This document shows positions 55,426 to 64,000 of a DNA stretch of 64,000 bases, piece after piece. A program made the position numbers and the translations under genes. This DNA is from Streptococcus pseudoporcinus LQ 940-04. Its GTDB lineage: Bacteria; Bacillota; Bacilli; Lactobacillales; Streptococcaceae. The notes under the pieces are model-generated. The model was not told the DNA's origin. It ran no database searches and saw nothing but the letters and a program-made list of their open reading frames with translations. The DNA is taken from the NCBI RefSeq assembly GCF_000188035.1, contig NZ_AEUY02000005.1, positions 930,001 through 994,000 of the forward strand. The letters run 5' to 3'. Numbering within the stretch: the stretch's first letter is position 1; every line of letters starts with the position of its first letter.

Positions 55426-56232
55426 ATGGACGATCAATTATCACTCTATATTATTTCTGACTCCTTAGGAGAAACGGCTAGAGTTATTGCTAATGCTTGT
55501 ATGCAACAATTTCCTCAACATGACAATTGGCAGTTTGAACGTTTTTCCTACATAAACACGAAAGAACTTTTAGATGATGTGTTTGAAAAAGCTAAAACCA
55601 AAAATGTTTGCCTGATGTTTAGTTTGGTGGATGATCAGCTTGCTAACTATGCTCAGGAACGTTCAGAAGAGGAAAATTTTGTCTATGTTGACCTCTTATC
55701 CAACGTTATTAAGGCTATGTCAAAAATTTCTGGCTTGTCACCTCTAGGTCAACCAGGACTTTTAAGGAAACTGGATAGAGATTATTTTAGACGTGTTGAA
55801 GCTATTGAGTTCGCTGTGAAATATGATGATGGTAAAGATCCCCGAGGTATTCTACTAGCAGATTTAGTCCTTTTAGGAATTTCTCGGACATCAAAAACAC
55901 CTTTAAGCATGTTCCTTGCCGACAAACATATCAAAGTTGTTAATATCCCCTTAATTCCAGAAGTGCCACTACCAAAGGAAATTTATGAGATTGATCCTAA
56001 AAAAATTATTGGTTTGACCAATTCAGTAGAGCGACTGAGCCAAGTTCGAAAGGAGCGACTGAAATCAATGGGAATTTCTAGTTCAATTTCTTACGCCAAT
56101 GCTGACCGTATTTATGAAGAAACTAACTATGCAGAAGAACTTATGCGACAGTTAAAATGTCCGATTATTGACGTTTCTGATAAAGCCATTGAAGAAACAG
56201 CAACTATCATTTTGGAGATATTGGAAAGATAA
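55426..56232 (+). CDS. ppsR: PPDK regulatory kinase/pyrophosphorylase
   Basis: Bifunctional serine/threonine kinase and Pi-dependent phosphorylase (DUF299) that inactivates and reactivates pyruvate phosphate dikinase by modifying the threonine next to its catalytic His. The 268-aa protein has the P-loop-like [11 protein letters not shown] near residue 150 and the N-terminal [19 protein letters not shown] precedes the ATG; it starts 12 bp after ccpN and its target gene ppdK follows. Confidence 0.9.
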   Translation: MDDQLSLYIISDSLGETARVIANACMQQFPQHDNWQFERFSYINTKELLDDVFEKAKTKNVCLMFSLVDDQLANYAQERSEEENFVYVDLLSNVIKAMSKISGLSPLGQPGLLRKLDRDYFRRVEAIEFAVKYDDGKDPRGILLADLVLLGISRTSKTPLSMFLADKHIKVVNIPLIPEVPLPKEIYEIDPKKIIGLTNSVERLSQVRKERLKSMGISSSISYANADRIYEETNYAEELMRQLKCPIIDVSDKAIEETATIILEILER

Positions 56233-56254
56233 TAGTTTTAAATTGGAGGAAAAC

Positions 56255-58900
56255 ATGAGAGGAAAGTTTGTATATCCTTTTTCAGAAGGTCATAAAGATA
56301 TGAAATCTTTGCTAGGTGGTAAAGGGGCTAATTTAGCTGAAATGACAGCTATTGGTCTACCAGTGCCTCAGGGCTTTACCATTACAACAGAAGCCTGTAA
56401 TGATTATTATGATAATGGAGAATTAATCCGTCCAGAAATCTTACAAGAGATTGATCAAGCTTTAATCTTTTTAGAAAAAGAGCAAGGAAAATGCCTTGGA
56501 AGTGACCAGGATCCCCTTTTGGTATCTGTTCGCTCGGGTGCTGTCTTTTCTATGCCAGGAATGATGGACACGATCCTTAACCTAGGGCTTAATGACAAGA
56601 GTGTACAAGGTTTAATTGCGGTAACGCAGAATGATCGTTTTGCTTACGATTCTTATCGTCGTTTTATCCAAATGTTTGCGGATGTTGCTATTGGTATTTC
56701 AAAAGATAAATTTGATGCCGTCTTAGAGAAGGCGAAAGAAGCAAAAGGCATCAAAGAAGATACGGAACTAAGTAGTCAGGATTTACAAGAAATTGTAACC
56801 GCATACAAAAATATTTACTTAGAAGAAACTGGAGAAGTATTCCCACAAAATCCCAAAGAACAATTGGTATTAGCTATTGAAGCGGTCTTTAAATCTTGGA
56901 ATAATCCCCGGGCTAAGGTCTATCGGCGATTAAATGATATTTCGCAAACTTTGGGAACGGCCGTTAATATTCAAGCGATGGTCTTTGGTAATATGGGCGA
57001 AAACAGCGGAACAGGAGTTGCTTTCACGCGTAACCCTTCAACTGGAGAAAATAAGCTATTTGGAGAATACCTGATTAATGCCCAAGGAGAAGATGTTGTA
57101 GCTGGCATTCGGACCCCTCAAAGTATTGAACGGCTTAAAGCAGATATGCCTAATATTTATCAAGAACTCTTAAAGACTACTCAATTACTGGAAAAGCATT
57201 ATCACGACATGCAAGATGTTGAATTCACAATCGAAAAAGGAAAGCTCTTCATGTTACAAACTCGGAATGGTAAGCGTACAGCAAAGGCTGCTATTAAGAT
57301 TGCTGTTGATCAGGTTAGAGAAGGTTTAATTAGTAAAAAAGATGCCATTATGCGTATCAAACCTAGTCAACTTGAACAAGTTTTACATCCTACTTTTGCT
57401 CCTGATGACGTGCAAAGAGCTGAGTGCCTCACAACTGGACTTCCAGCATCTCCTGGAGCAGCTTCTGGACAAGTCTATTTCCATGCTGCTGATGCTGTTA
57501 GAGAAGCTAAAGCAGGTAAGGAAGTTATTCTTGTTAGACAAGAAACATCTCCAGAAGATATTGAGGGTATGGTATCTGCCAAGGGAATTATCACAGCTAG
57601 AGGTGGTATGACATCACATGCAGCAGTAGTTGCACGAGGGATGGGGAAACCCTGTGTTGCAGGTTGTAGTCAGCTCTTGGTTGACGAAGTGCGCAAAGAA
57701 ATAAGAATAGATCAAGCGACTATTAAAGAAGGGGAGTTCTTATCAATTGACGGCGGAACAGGGGCTGTTTATATTGGTTCAGTCCCGATGGCGGCAACAA
57801 ATCTTGACAGTGATTTTCGAACCTTCATGTCTTGGGTTGACGAGGAAGGTGACATGAAGGTACGGTCTAATGCTGATAATGCGCGTGATGCTCGCAAAGC
57901 TTTGGAATTTGGTGCAGAAGGAATCGGCTTATGTCGGACTGAGCACATGTTCTTTGATGAAGAGCGCATCCAACTTGTTCGTGAAATGATTGTGGCTGAC
58001 AAGCTTGAAACTCGTGAAAAAGCTTTAGCAAAATTATTACCTCATCAACAGGGGGATTTCTATGAACTCTTTAAAGCACTAGATGGCAAATCATGTACTA
58101 TTCGTTTACTGGATCCACCTTTACATGAATTTTTACCGCAAGACACTCCCTCTATTACTAAACTAGCTCATCAGCTTGGCTTGGGTACCCACCTCCTTGA
58201 AAAGCGTATCTGCGACTTATCAGAATTTAATCCGATGTTGGGACATCGGGGTTGCCGCTTGGCGATTACCTATCCAGAAATCTATAAGATGCAGGCTCGT
58301 GCCATTGCTAAAGGAGCTATCCAGGCTATCCAAGAAGGCTATCACGTAGCTCCAGAAATTATGGTCCCCTTAGTCAGTGTTGTTGATGAATTACGTATTC
58401 TTCGTCAATTAATTACTGAAACGGTGGATCAAGAATTGGAAGAAGCAGGGATAAGCATGACATATAGGATAGGTACGATGATTGAAATTCCGCGCGCTTG
58501 TGTAACTGCTGATGAGATTGCACAAGAAGCAGATTTCTTCAGTTTTGGGACTAATGACCTAACGCAAATGGGATTTGGCTTTTCTCGTGATGATGCTGGT
58601 AAGTTTTTAGGTGAATATAGCGAAAAGGGAATTCTTGATAAAGATCCTTTCCAAGTCTTAGATCAAAAAGGTATCGGTCGTTTACTAGAAATGGCTGTTA
58701 AACTTGGCCGTCAAACTAAGCACGATTTGAAAATGGGGATTTGTGGAGAGCATGGCGGTGAAGCAGCGACAGTAAGCTTCTGTTATCAACAAGGTTTAAA
58801 CTATGTGTCTTGCTCGCCGTTTCGAATACCAATTGCTAAATTAGCAGCGGCTCAGGCTAAGATTAGCCAGGTGGGAAATAGTTCTAGTCGTAATCAATAA
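56255..58900 (+). CDS. ppdK: pyruvate, phosphate dikinase
   Basis: Interconverts pyruvate, ATP and Pi with PEP, AMP and PPi. The 881-aa protein has an N-terminal ATP-grasp domain (GGKGANLAEM start, QNPRxT-like AFTRNPSTGEN), the phospho-histidine domain GGMTSHAAVVARGMGKPCV near residue 460 with the regulatory Thr two residues before the His, and the C-terminal PEP/pyruvate barrel (GTNDLTQ, GICGEHGG). The ATG at 56255 after TTGGAGGA is used, not the upstream ATG inside ppsR. Complete and apparently functional. Confidence 0.95.
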   Translation: MRGKFVYPFSEGHKDMKSLLGGKGANLAEMTAIGLPVPQGFTITTEACNDYYDNGELIRPEILQEIDQALIFLEKEQGKCLGSDQDPLLVSVRSGAVFSMPGMMDTILNLGLNDKSVQGLIAVTQNDRFAYDSYRRFIQMFADVAIGISKDKFDAVLEKAKEAKGIKEDTELSSQDLQEIVTAYKNIYLEETGEVFPQNPKEQLVLAIEAVFKSWNNPRAKVYRRLNDISQTLGTAVNIQAMVFGNMGENSGTGVAFTRNPSTGENKLFGEYLINAQGEDVVAGIRTPQSIERLKADMPNIYQELLKTTQLLEKHYHDMQDVEFTIEKGKLFMLQTRNGKRTAKAAIKIAVDQVREGLISKKDAIMRIKPSQLEQVLHPTFAPDDVQRAECLTTGLPASPGAASGQVYFHAADAVREAKAGKEVILVRQETSPEDIEGMVSAKGIITARGGMTSHAAVVARGMGKPCVAGCSQLLVDEVRKEIRIDQATIKEGEFLSIDGGTGAVYIGSVPMAATNLDSDFRTFMSWVDEEGDMKVRSNADNARDARKALEFGAEGIGLCRTEHMFFDEERIQLVREMIVADKLETREKALAKLLPHQQGDFYELFKALDGKSCTIRLLDPPLHEFLPQDTPSITKLAHQLGLGTHLLEKRICDLSEFNPMLGHRGCRLAITYPEIYKMQARAIAKGAIQAIQEGYHVAPEIMVPLVSVVDELRILRQLITETVDQELEEAGISMTYRIGTMIEIPRACVTADEIAQEADFFSFGTNDLTQMGFGFSRDDAGKFLGEYSEKGILDKDPFQVLDQKGIGRLLEMAVKLGRQTKHDLKMGICGEHGGEAATVSFCYQQGLNYVSCSPFRIPIAKLAAAQAKISQVGNSSSRNQ

Positions 58901-58958
58901 ACCTTCTTAAGTAGGCATTATTAGGTCAAGATAGATGAGATTTGTAAAAGGCTATTGC

Positions 58959-59004
58959 GTAAGTCTAGAAAAAGACACCCGTCTTTTTCTAGACTTACTT
59001 TTTT
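58959..59004 (+). terminator. terminator of the ccpN-ppsR-ppdK operon
   Basis: An 18-bp perfect stem (58959-58976 with 58981-58998) with an ACCC loop, followed by T6 within ACTTTTTT. Confidence 0.85.
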
Positions 59005-59049
59005 GTTAAGAAATGAAGATTAGTACCCTAGCTGAATAGGTGGCAATTG

Positions 59050-59058
59050 TGATATAAT
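59050..59058 (+). promoter_or_regulatory. extended -10 promoter of gatCAB
   Basis: TGATATAAT, 38 bp before the gatC start. No convincing -35. Confidence 0.5.
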
Positions 59059-59095
59059 GAATAGGACTATGTAAAAATAGAACTAAGGAGAAATG

Positions 59096-59398
59096 ATGAA
59101 AATTTCTGAAGAAGAAGTGCGCCACGTAGCCACTTTATCAAAATTAACATTTTCTGATCAAGAGACTAGTGCATTTGCTACTAGCCTAACGAAAATTGTT
59201 GATATGATTGAATTATTAAATGAAGTTGACACAGAAGGTGTTGCTATTACGACGACTATGGCTGACCGAAAAAATGTGATGCGACAAGATATAGCTCAAA
59301 CTGGCACAGATCGTCAACTCTTATTTAAAAATGTACCAGAAAAAGAAAATAACTTTATCAAAGTACCTGCCATTTTAGAAGATGGAGGAGATGCCTAA
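59096..59398 (+). CDS. gatC: Asp-tRNA(Asn)/Glu-tRNA(Gln) amidotransferase subunit C
   Basis: The 100-aa stabilising subunit of GatCAB, which wraps around the GatA-GatB interface. It has the typical N-terminus ([17 protein letters not shown]). Two ATG codons stand in tandem (59093, 59096); AAGGAG at 59085-59090 fits the second better. Its stop overlaps the gatA start (TAATG). Confidence 0.95.
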   Translation: MKISEEEVRHVATLSKLTFSDQETSAFATSLTKIVDMIELLNEVDTEGVAITTTMADRKNVMRQDIAQTGTDRQLLFKNVPEKENNFIKVPAILEDGGDA

Positions 59399-60864
59399 TG
59401 TCCTTGAACACTAAAAATTTAGCAGAATTACATGACTTATTAGTAAAAAAAGAAATTTCTGCCAAAGAATTAACAGTTGCTACAATTGAAGATATTAAAA
59501 AACGTGAAGATAGCATTAGCTCATTTATTACAATTAGTGAAGATTCAGCACTAGTTCAAGCACAAGCAATAGATGATAAAGGTATTGATGCTGATAATCT
59601 TTTGTCGGGAATCCCCTTTGCTGTAAAAGATAATATTTCGACCAAAGGTATCCTGACAACAGCTGCCTCAAAAATGCTTTACAATTATGAGCCGATTTTT
59701 AACGCGACAGCCATTGATAATGCTCTTGCTAAAGATATGATTGTTATAGGGAAAACCAACATGGATGAATTTGCCATGGGGGGCTCAACGGAAACTTCCT
59801 ATTTTAAGAAGACTAAGAACGCTTGGGATCAGACTAGAGTTCCTGGAGGATCGTCAGGTGGTTCTGCGACAGCAGTTGCTTCAGGACAAGTTCGTCTCTC
59901 TCTAGGTTCGGATACAGGTGGCTCTATTCGTCAACCAGCAGCTTTTAATGGTGTTGTGGGAATGAAACCAACTTACGGAACGGTTTCCCGTTATGGCTTA
60001 ATTGCCTTTGGCTCTTCCTTGGATCAAATTGGGCCTATTTCGCAAACGGTTAGTGAAAATGCTTACCTGCTGAATGCCATTGCTGGTCCAGATGAAAAAG
60101 ATTCGACTTCGGCGCCTGTCAGGGTAGCTGACTATACTAGCAAGATTGGTCAAGATATAAAAGGAATGAAGATTGCCCTTCCAAAAGAATATCTGGGAGA
60201 AGGCATTGATCCTCAAATCAAAGAAAACATTCTAGAAGCTGCTAAACAGTTTGAAAAATTAGGAGCTCTTGTTGAAGAAGTTAGTCTTCCTCATAGTAAG
60301 TACGGAGTAGCGGTCTATTATATTATTGCTTCCTCAGAAGCATCATCGAATTTACAACGTTTTGATGGGATTCGATATGGGTTCCGGGCTGAGAATGCAA
60401 AATCTTTAGATGACATCTATGTACAAACGCGTAGCCAAGGCTTTGGTGATGAAGTGAAACGTCGAATCATGTTAGGTACTTTTAGCCTATCTTCTGGTTA
60501 CTATGATGCTTACTTCAAAAAAGCTGGTCAAGTTCGTACCTTGATTATTGAGGATTTTGCCAAAGTGTTTGCCAACTACGACCTTATCCTTGGACCAACG
60601 ACACCTTCAGTTGCTTTTGGGCTTGATACCCTCAATCATGATCCTGTTTCGATGTACTTAGCTGACTTATTGACGATCCCAGTCAATCTAGCTGGCTTGC
60701 CAGGGATATCAATTCCTTCAGGATTTGCCGATGGCTTACCAGTTGGCTTACAGTTAATTGGACCAAAATACAGTGAAGAAACAATTTATCAAGCAGCAGC
60801 AGCTTTTGAGGCCAGTACAGATTACCATAAGCAACAGCCACTTATTTTTGGAGGTGACAAGTAA
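59398..60864 (+). CDS. gatA: Asp-tRNA(Asn)/Glu-tRNA(Gln) amidotransferase subunit A
   Basis: Amidase that releases ammonia from glutamine. The 488-aa protein has the Ser-cisSer-Lys triad: Lys in FAVKDNI (near residue 77), cis-Ser in [11 protein letters not shown] and nucleophile region [14 protein letters not shown]. Translationally coupled to gatC and gatB by overlapping start/stop codons. Confidence 0.97.
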   Translation: MSLNTKNLAELHDLLVKKEISAKELTVATIEDIKKREDSISSFITISEDSALVQAQAIDDKGIDADNLLSGIPFAVKDNISTKGILTTAASKMLYNYEPIFNATAIDNALAKDMIVIGKTNMDEFAMGGSTETSYFKKTKNAWDQTRVPGGSSGGSATAVASGQVRLSLGSDTGGSIRQPAAFNGVVGMKPTYGTVSRYGLIAFGSSLDQIGPISQTVSENAYLLNAIAGPDEKDSTSAPVRVADYTSKIGQDIKGMKIALPKEYLGEGIDPQIKENILEAAKQFEKLGALVEEVSLPHSKYGVAVYYIIASSEASSNLQRFDGIRYGFRAENAKSLDDIYVQTRSQGFGDEVKRRIMLGTFSLSSGYYDAYFKKAGQVRTLIIEDFAKVFANYDLILGPTTPSVAFGLDTLNHDPVSMYLADLLTIPVNLAGLPGISIPSGFADGLPVGLQLIGPKYSEETIYQAAAAFEASTDYHKQQPLIFGGDK

Positions 60865-62303
60865 TGAATTTTGAAACAATTATTGGACTAGAAGTTCACG
60901 TCGAATTGAATACCAATTCTAAAATATTCTCACCTTCTTCGGCGCATTTTGGGCAAGAAGCTAACGCAAACACCAATGTCATTGACTGGTCTTTCCCAGG
61001 TGTTTTACCAGTTATGAACAAGGGTGTTATTGATGCGGGAATCAAAGCTTCGCTGGCTCTTAATATGGCTATTCATAAAAACATGCACTTTGACCGCAAG
61101 AATTATTTTTATCCTGATAACCCCAAAGCTTATCAAATTTCTCAGTTTGACGAACCTATTGGCTATAATGGTTGGATTGATATCAGGCTAGAAGATGGAA
61201 CTGAGAAAAAAATTAGAATTGAAAGAGCTCACCTAGAAGAAGATGCAGGGAAAAATACCCACGGAACAGATGGCTACTCCTATGTTGACCTCAATCGCCA
61301 GGGTGTTCCCTTAATTGAAATTGTCTCAGAAGCAGACATGCGCTCACCTGAGGAAGCCTACGCCTACCTCACAGCCCTTAAAGAAATCATTCAGTATACC
61401 GGAATTTCTGATGTGAAAATGGAAGAAGGCTCAATGCGCGTAGATGCTAACATCTCACTTCGTCCATATGGTCAAGAGGAATTTGGCACTAAGACTGAGT
61501 TGAAAAACCTCAATTCTTTCTCTAATGTCCGTAAGGGTTTGGAGTACGAAGTTGAACGACAGGCTAAAATCTTGCGTTCAGGTGGGATTATTCGACAAGA
61601 GACACGTCGTTATGATGAAGCTAATAAAGGAACAATTTTAATGCGGGTTAAAGAAGGTGCTGCGGACTACCGTTACTTCCCAGAACCAGATCTACCCTTG
61701 TATGAAATTGATGATGCTTGGATTGAAGAGATGCGGTCAGAATTACCAGAGTTTCCAGCTCAGCGTCGTACCAACTATGTCACAAAACTAGGTCTTTCTG
61801 ACTATGATGCAAACCAATTAACAGCAAGCAAAGCTTTGTCTGATTTCTTCGAACAAGCAGTTGCTGTTGGTGGAGATGCTAAGCAAGTTTCTAATTGGTT
61901 ACAAGGCGAAGTTGCACAATACCTTAATTCTCAGGACCAAACAATTGATACGATTCAACTAACGCCAGATAATTTGGTGGAAATGATTCAGTTGATTTCA
62001 GATGGTACGATTTCATCTAAAATAGCTAAAAAAGTCTTTGTTCACTTAGCTAAAAACGGTGGGTCTGCTCGTCAATATGTCCAAGAAGCAGGCTTAGTGC
62101 AAATCTCAGATCCAGACGTCTTAATTCCAATTATTCATCAGGTTTTTGCAGCTAATGAAGTAGCGGTTGCTGACTTTAAATCTGGCAAACGTAATGCAGA
62201 TAAAGCTTTCACTGGCTTCCTTATGAAAGCAACTAAAGGTCAAGCTAATCCACAGGTTGCTCAACAGTTGTTAGCACAAGAATTACAAAAACTATTAGAT
62301 TAA
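60864..62303 (+). CDS. gatB: Asp-tRNA(Asn)/Glu-tRNA(Gln) amidotransferase subunit B
   Basis: Kinase/transamidase subunit that binds misacylated tRNA. The 479-aa protein has the start [12 protein letters not shown], the conserved [12 protein letters not shown] and the C-terminal YqeY-like tail domain. Last gene of gatCAB, with a strong terminator. Its presence implies tRNA-dependent amidation is used for Gln-tRNA and/or Asn-tRNA. Confidence 0.97.
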   Translation: MNFETIIGLEVHVELNTNSKIFSPSSAHFGQEANANTNVIDWSFPGVLPVMNKGVIDAGIKASLALNMAIHKNMHFDRKNYFYPDNPKAYQISQFDEPIGYNGWIDIRLEDGTEKKIRIERAHLEEDAGKNTHGTDGYSYVDLNRQGVPLIEIVSEADMRSPEEAYAYLTALKEIIQYTGISDVKMEEGSMRVDANISLRPYGQEEFGTKTELKNLNSFSNVRKGLEYEVERQAKILRSGGIIRQETRRYDEANKGTILMRVKEGAADYRYFPEPDLPLYEIDDAWIEEMRSELPEFPAQRRTNYVTKLGLSDYDANQLTASKALSDFFEQAVAVGGDAKQVSNWLQGEVAQYLNSQDQTIDTIQLTPDNLVEMIQLISDGTISSKIAKKVFVHLAKNGGSARQYVQEAGLVQISDPDVLIPIIHQVFAANEVAVADFKSGKRNADKAFTGFLMKATKGQANPQVAQQLLAQELQKLLD

Positions 62304-62326
62304 TGACAAATGTGAAAGTAGATTGA

Positions 62327-62360
62327 CAATAAAAAGGAAGTTTTGCTTCCTTTTTATTGT
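62327..62360 (+). terminator. terminator of gatCAB
   Basis: CAATAAAAAGGAAG pairs perfectly with CTTCCTTTTTATTG across TTTTG. Confidence 0.8.
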
Positions 62361-62474
62361 GGGCTGAGCTTATATTATTAGTGAGCGACAGAGCAGTATT
62401 GACAAAATAGAGCCCTTTCAAAGACAAAGCAACTGTGTTACACTAGGATTAGTTACTTAAGAGAAGGAGCAGTT

Positions 62475-63410
62475 ATGTCCAAAAAGTGGAGTGGAAGTAT
62501 CATGGTTTTGTCTGCTGGAATAGCCTGGGGTATCTCCGGCGTTTCAGGACAATATTTGATGAGCCATGGCATCCATGTTAATCTATTAACGTCATTACGT
62601 TTATTAGTGTCGGGACTTTTTTTATGTGGTTTAGCTTTAGTCACACAGAAAAGCAATGTTAAGAAAATACTCACTACCCCTAAACTGCTAATTGCTATTT
62701 CTTTATTTGCTATTTTTGGTTTGTTAATGAACCAATATGCTTATTTAAACGCTATTCAATACACTAATGCGGGAACGGCAACGGTTCTTCAATATTTATC
62801 GCCGATTTTTATTTTGATTTATGTTTCGCTTGTAGAAAAAAGATGGCCGTCGTTAAGTGAATGTTTTTCAATGGTTCTGGCAATCCTAGGGACATTGATT
62901 ATTGCTACTCATGCTCATTTGTCGCAATTAGCTATCACCCCAAAGGGCTTAGCTTGGGGCTTGCTGGCAGCAATAACCGCAGCTCTATATATTATTATTC
63001 CGATCCGGCTGATTGAAAAATGGGGAAGCTTGGTCGTGATTGGCTTAGGGATGCTTTTTTCAGGACTCTTTTTCCCACTTGTTACACAAGCCTGGCAATA
63101 TCCACTATCATTAAGTGGGGATAATCTTTTAGCTTTGTTTGGATTAATAGGTATAGGGACTATCTTTGCTTATACTGTTTTTTTGAAAGGCACAGCTTTG
63201 GTCGGGCCTGTTAATGGTAGTCTGTTAGCCTCTGTTGAACCAGTTGTCTCTGTTGGCTTTGCGATTCTTCTTTTAAAAGAAGTTTTTTATCCGATTGACC
63301 TTCTAGGAATGCTGTTGATTTTGATTTCAGTTCTTTTGATTTCGTATCGAGATTGGCTTATCATGCGTAGCCTTAGAAAAATGAATGAAGATGATAATTT
63401 ACCTATCTGA
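62475..63410 (+). CDS. EamA/DMT superfamily transporter
   Basis: The 311-aa membrane protein has ten predicted spans in two five-helix repeats (EamA domains at about 8-140 and 155-290). The N-terminal motif is SAGIAWGISGVSGQYL and a typical ASVEPVVSVGFAILLLKE lies near the end of the second repeat. The family exports amino acids or metabolites; the substrate cannot be inferred. AAGGAGCAG precedes the ATG. Monocistronic. Confidence 0.85.
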   Translation: MSKKWSGSIMVLSAGIAWGISGVSGQYLMSHGIHVNLLTSLRLLVSGLFLCGLALVTQKSNVKKILTTPKLLIAISLFAIFGLLMNQYAYLNAIQYTNAGTATVLQYLSPIFILIYVSLVEKRWPSLSECFSMVLAILGTLIIATHAHLSQLAITPKGLAWGLLAAITAALYIIIPIRLIEKWGSLVVIGLGMLFSGLFFPLVTQAWQYPLSLSGDNLLALFGLIGIGTIFAYTVFLKGTALVGPVNGSLLASVEPVVSVGFAILLLKEVFYPIDLLGMLLILISVLLISYRDWLIMRSLRKMNEDDNLPI

Positions 63411-63440
63411 GTTTGGTTTTCTACTCATAAAGTTAGATTA

Positions 63441-63449
63441 TGTTATAAT
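63441..63449 (+). promoter_or_regulatory. extended -10 promoter of the GlsB/YeaQ gene
   Basis: TGTTATAAT, 26 bp before the ATG, with an AAAAGGAG ribosome binding site between. Confidence 0.55.
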
Positions 63450-63474
63450 ATGGAAAATATAAAAGGAGAAAGTT

Positions 63475-63711
63475 ATGATTGGATCTTTAATCGTCGGCGC
63501 TATCATCGGAATGATTGCTGGAAAAATTACAGAAAAAGGCGGACAGATGGGTTGTTTAGCTAACATAGTAGCAGGTCTTGCAGGTTCATACGTGGGGCAA
63601 CGTCTTTTTGGGAATTGGGGCCCTCATTTAGCAGGTATGGCACTTTTCCCCTCTATCATTGGTGCAGCCATTATTGTTGTGTTGGTATCATATTTAATAG
63701 GTAAAAAGTAA
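63475..63711 (+). CDS. GlsB/YeaQ/YmgE family small membrane protein
   Basis: The 78-aa glycine-rich protein has three short membrane spans (about residues 3-20, 27-45 and 52-74), the layout of the transglycosylase-associated (GlsB/YeaQ/YmgE) family, often stress-induced. No enzymatic motif is visible; the family name does not imply a known reaction. Own promoter and terminator. Confidence 0.8.
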   Translation: MIGSLIVGAIIGMIAGKITEKGGQMGCLANIVAGLAGSYVGQRLFGNWGPHLAGMALFPSIIGAAIIVVLVSYLIGKK

Positions 63712-63736
63712 AAGTCCACAGGAAGTGGGCTTTTTC
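63711..63736 (+). terminator. terminator of the GlsB/YeaQ gene
   Basis: AAAGTCCAC pairs with GTGGGCTTT (one wobble) across AGGAA, followed by T-run. Confidence 0.7.
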
Positions 63737-63813
63737 TCAATTTACCGATAGCCCTATTTTAGCAGCTACCTATAAATCATTTTTAGGAGTTGCTGAAAAA
63801 AGATTGACCTAAG

Positions 63814-63849
63814 CTAAAAAAGGCACCCCTAGTTAGAGAAGGGGTGCTG
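63814..63849 (-). terminator. minus-strand terminator near the right edge
   Basis: GCACCCCT pairs with AGGGGTGC across about eight bases. The A-run at 63817-63822 gives a T-run on the minus strand, so it ends a transcript coming from the right. No gene is recognisable in the last 150 bases. Confidence 0.6.
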
Positions 63850-64000
63850 TGATCAGCAACTTTTAAATTGTCTTATCTTTTTAATTGGTTGCCCAAGCAT
63901 CATTATAGAAAAGTAATATTGAAATGACCTATCAATTTGGTAACAAAATTTGCCAAATTTGTGATATTTGACATCAAGATGTAATCAAGGTGCACAAGAG

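Noticed and set aside
1..64000. CRISPR arrays, rRNA, tRNA, prophage or conjugative genes
   Set aside because: I looked for regularly spaced repeats, tRNA-like cloverleafs ending in CCA, rRNA signatures and integrase/relaxase-type proteins and saw none. The only mobile gene is the IS200-type transposase.

Overview
The window is a low-GC Gram-positive chromosome segment and looks like a Streptococcus of the pyogenic group. The evidence is gene content and order: pepX, pfl/dinB, recD2-lepB-rnhC, zapA-cvpA-mutS2, trxA, mutY, rpsF-ssb-rpsR, corA, uvrA, an efp-asp23-nusB cluster, the scr sucrose genes, secA-acpS-alr-recG, alaT-codY and gatCAB, together with CcpA- and CodY-type sites. Protein sequences resemble, but are not identical to, my recollection of S. 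pyogenes orthologues. No rRNA, tRNA, CRISPR or prophage is visible.

Layout. 1-9060: peptide use (pepX), aquaglyceroporin, TSUP permease, cppA plus a beta-lactamase-fold hydrolase, a GNAT protein and pyruvate formate-lyase. 9261-18744: DNA repair and cell division (dinB, recD2, rnhC, mutS2, zapA), lepB, a CvpA-family protein and thioredoxin. 18784-19535: an IS200/IS605-type insertion with hairpin ends. 19608-28000: mutY, a 650-bp gene-poor stretch, rpsF-ssb-rpsR with a duplicated 3' end and terminator, corA, uvrA. 28075-32802: a secreted thioredoxin-fold protein coupled to a membrane Excalibur protein, then pepP, a dCMP deaminase, efp, an Asp23 protein and nusB. 32857-39392: sucrose regulon scrR-scrB // scrA-scrK, then manA. 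39536-45724: secA, acpS, alr, recG. 45815-52627: an oxidoreductase, asparaginase, a HAD-MazG fusion, a universal stress protein, alaT, codY and a nicotinamidase-type hydrolase. 52662-53640: a CsoR/CstR-family repressor, a 26-bp perfect palindrome and a broken rhodanese gene. 53641-58900: a cre-controlled 3-hydroxyacyl-CoA dehydrogenase and the ccpN-ppsR-ppdK module. 59096-63711: gatCAB, an EamA transporter and a small GlsB/YeaQ-type membrane protein.

How the genes work together. Most are housekeeping genes. Carbon control recurs: full consensus cre sites lie in front of gla and hbd, a weaker one lies at pfl, LacI-type operators lie between scrA and scrB, and a CcpN-type repressor heads an operon for the pyruvate-to-PEP enzyme. 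A near-perfect CodY box precedes codY, which suggests autoregulation. The least ordinary stretch is 52.6-53.6 kb. I read it as a decaying persulfide-response locus: the rhodanese carries a stop and frameshifts but keeps its active-site loop, the repressor lacks the second sensing cysteine, and the operator palindrome is intact. Other points worth checking are the exact 55-bp duplication after rpsR, the hairpin-rich tail of the IS element, and the thioredoxin/Excalibur pair.
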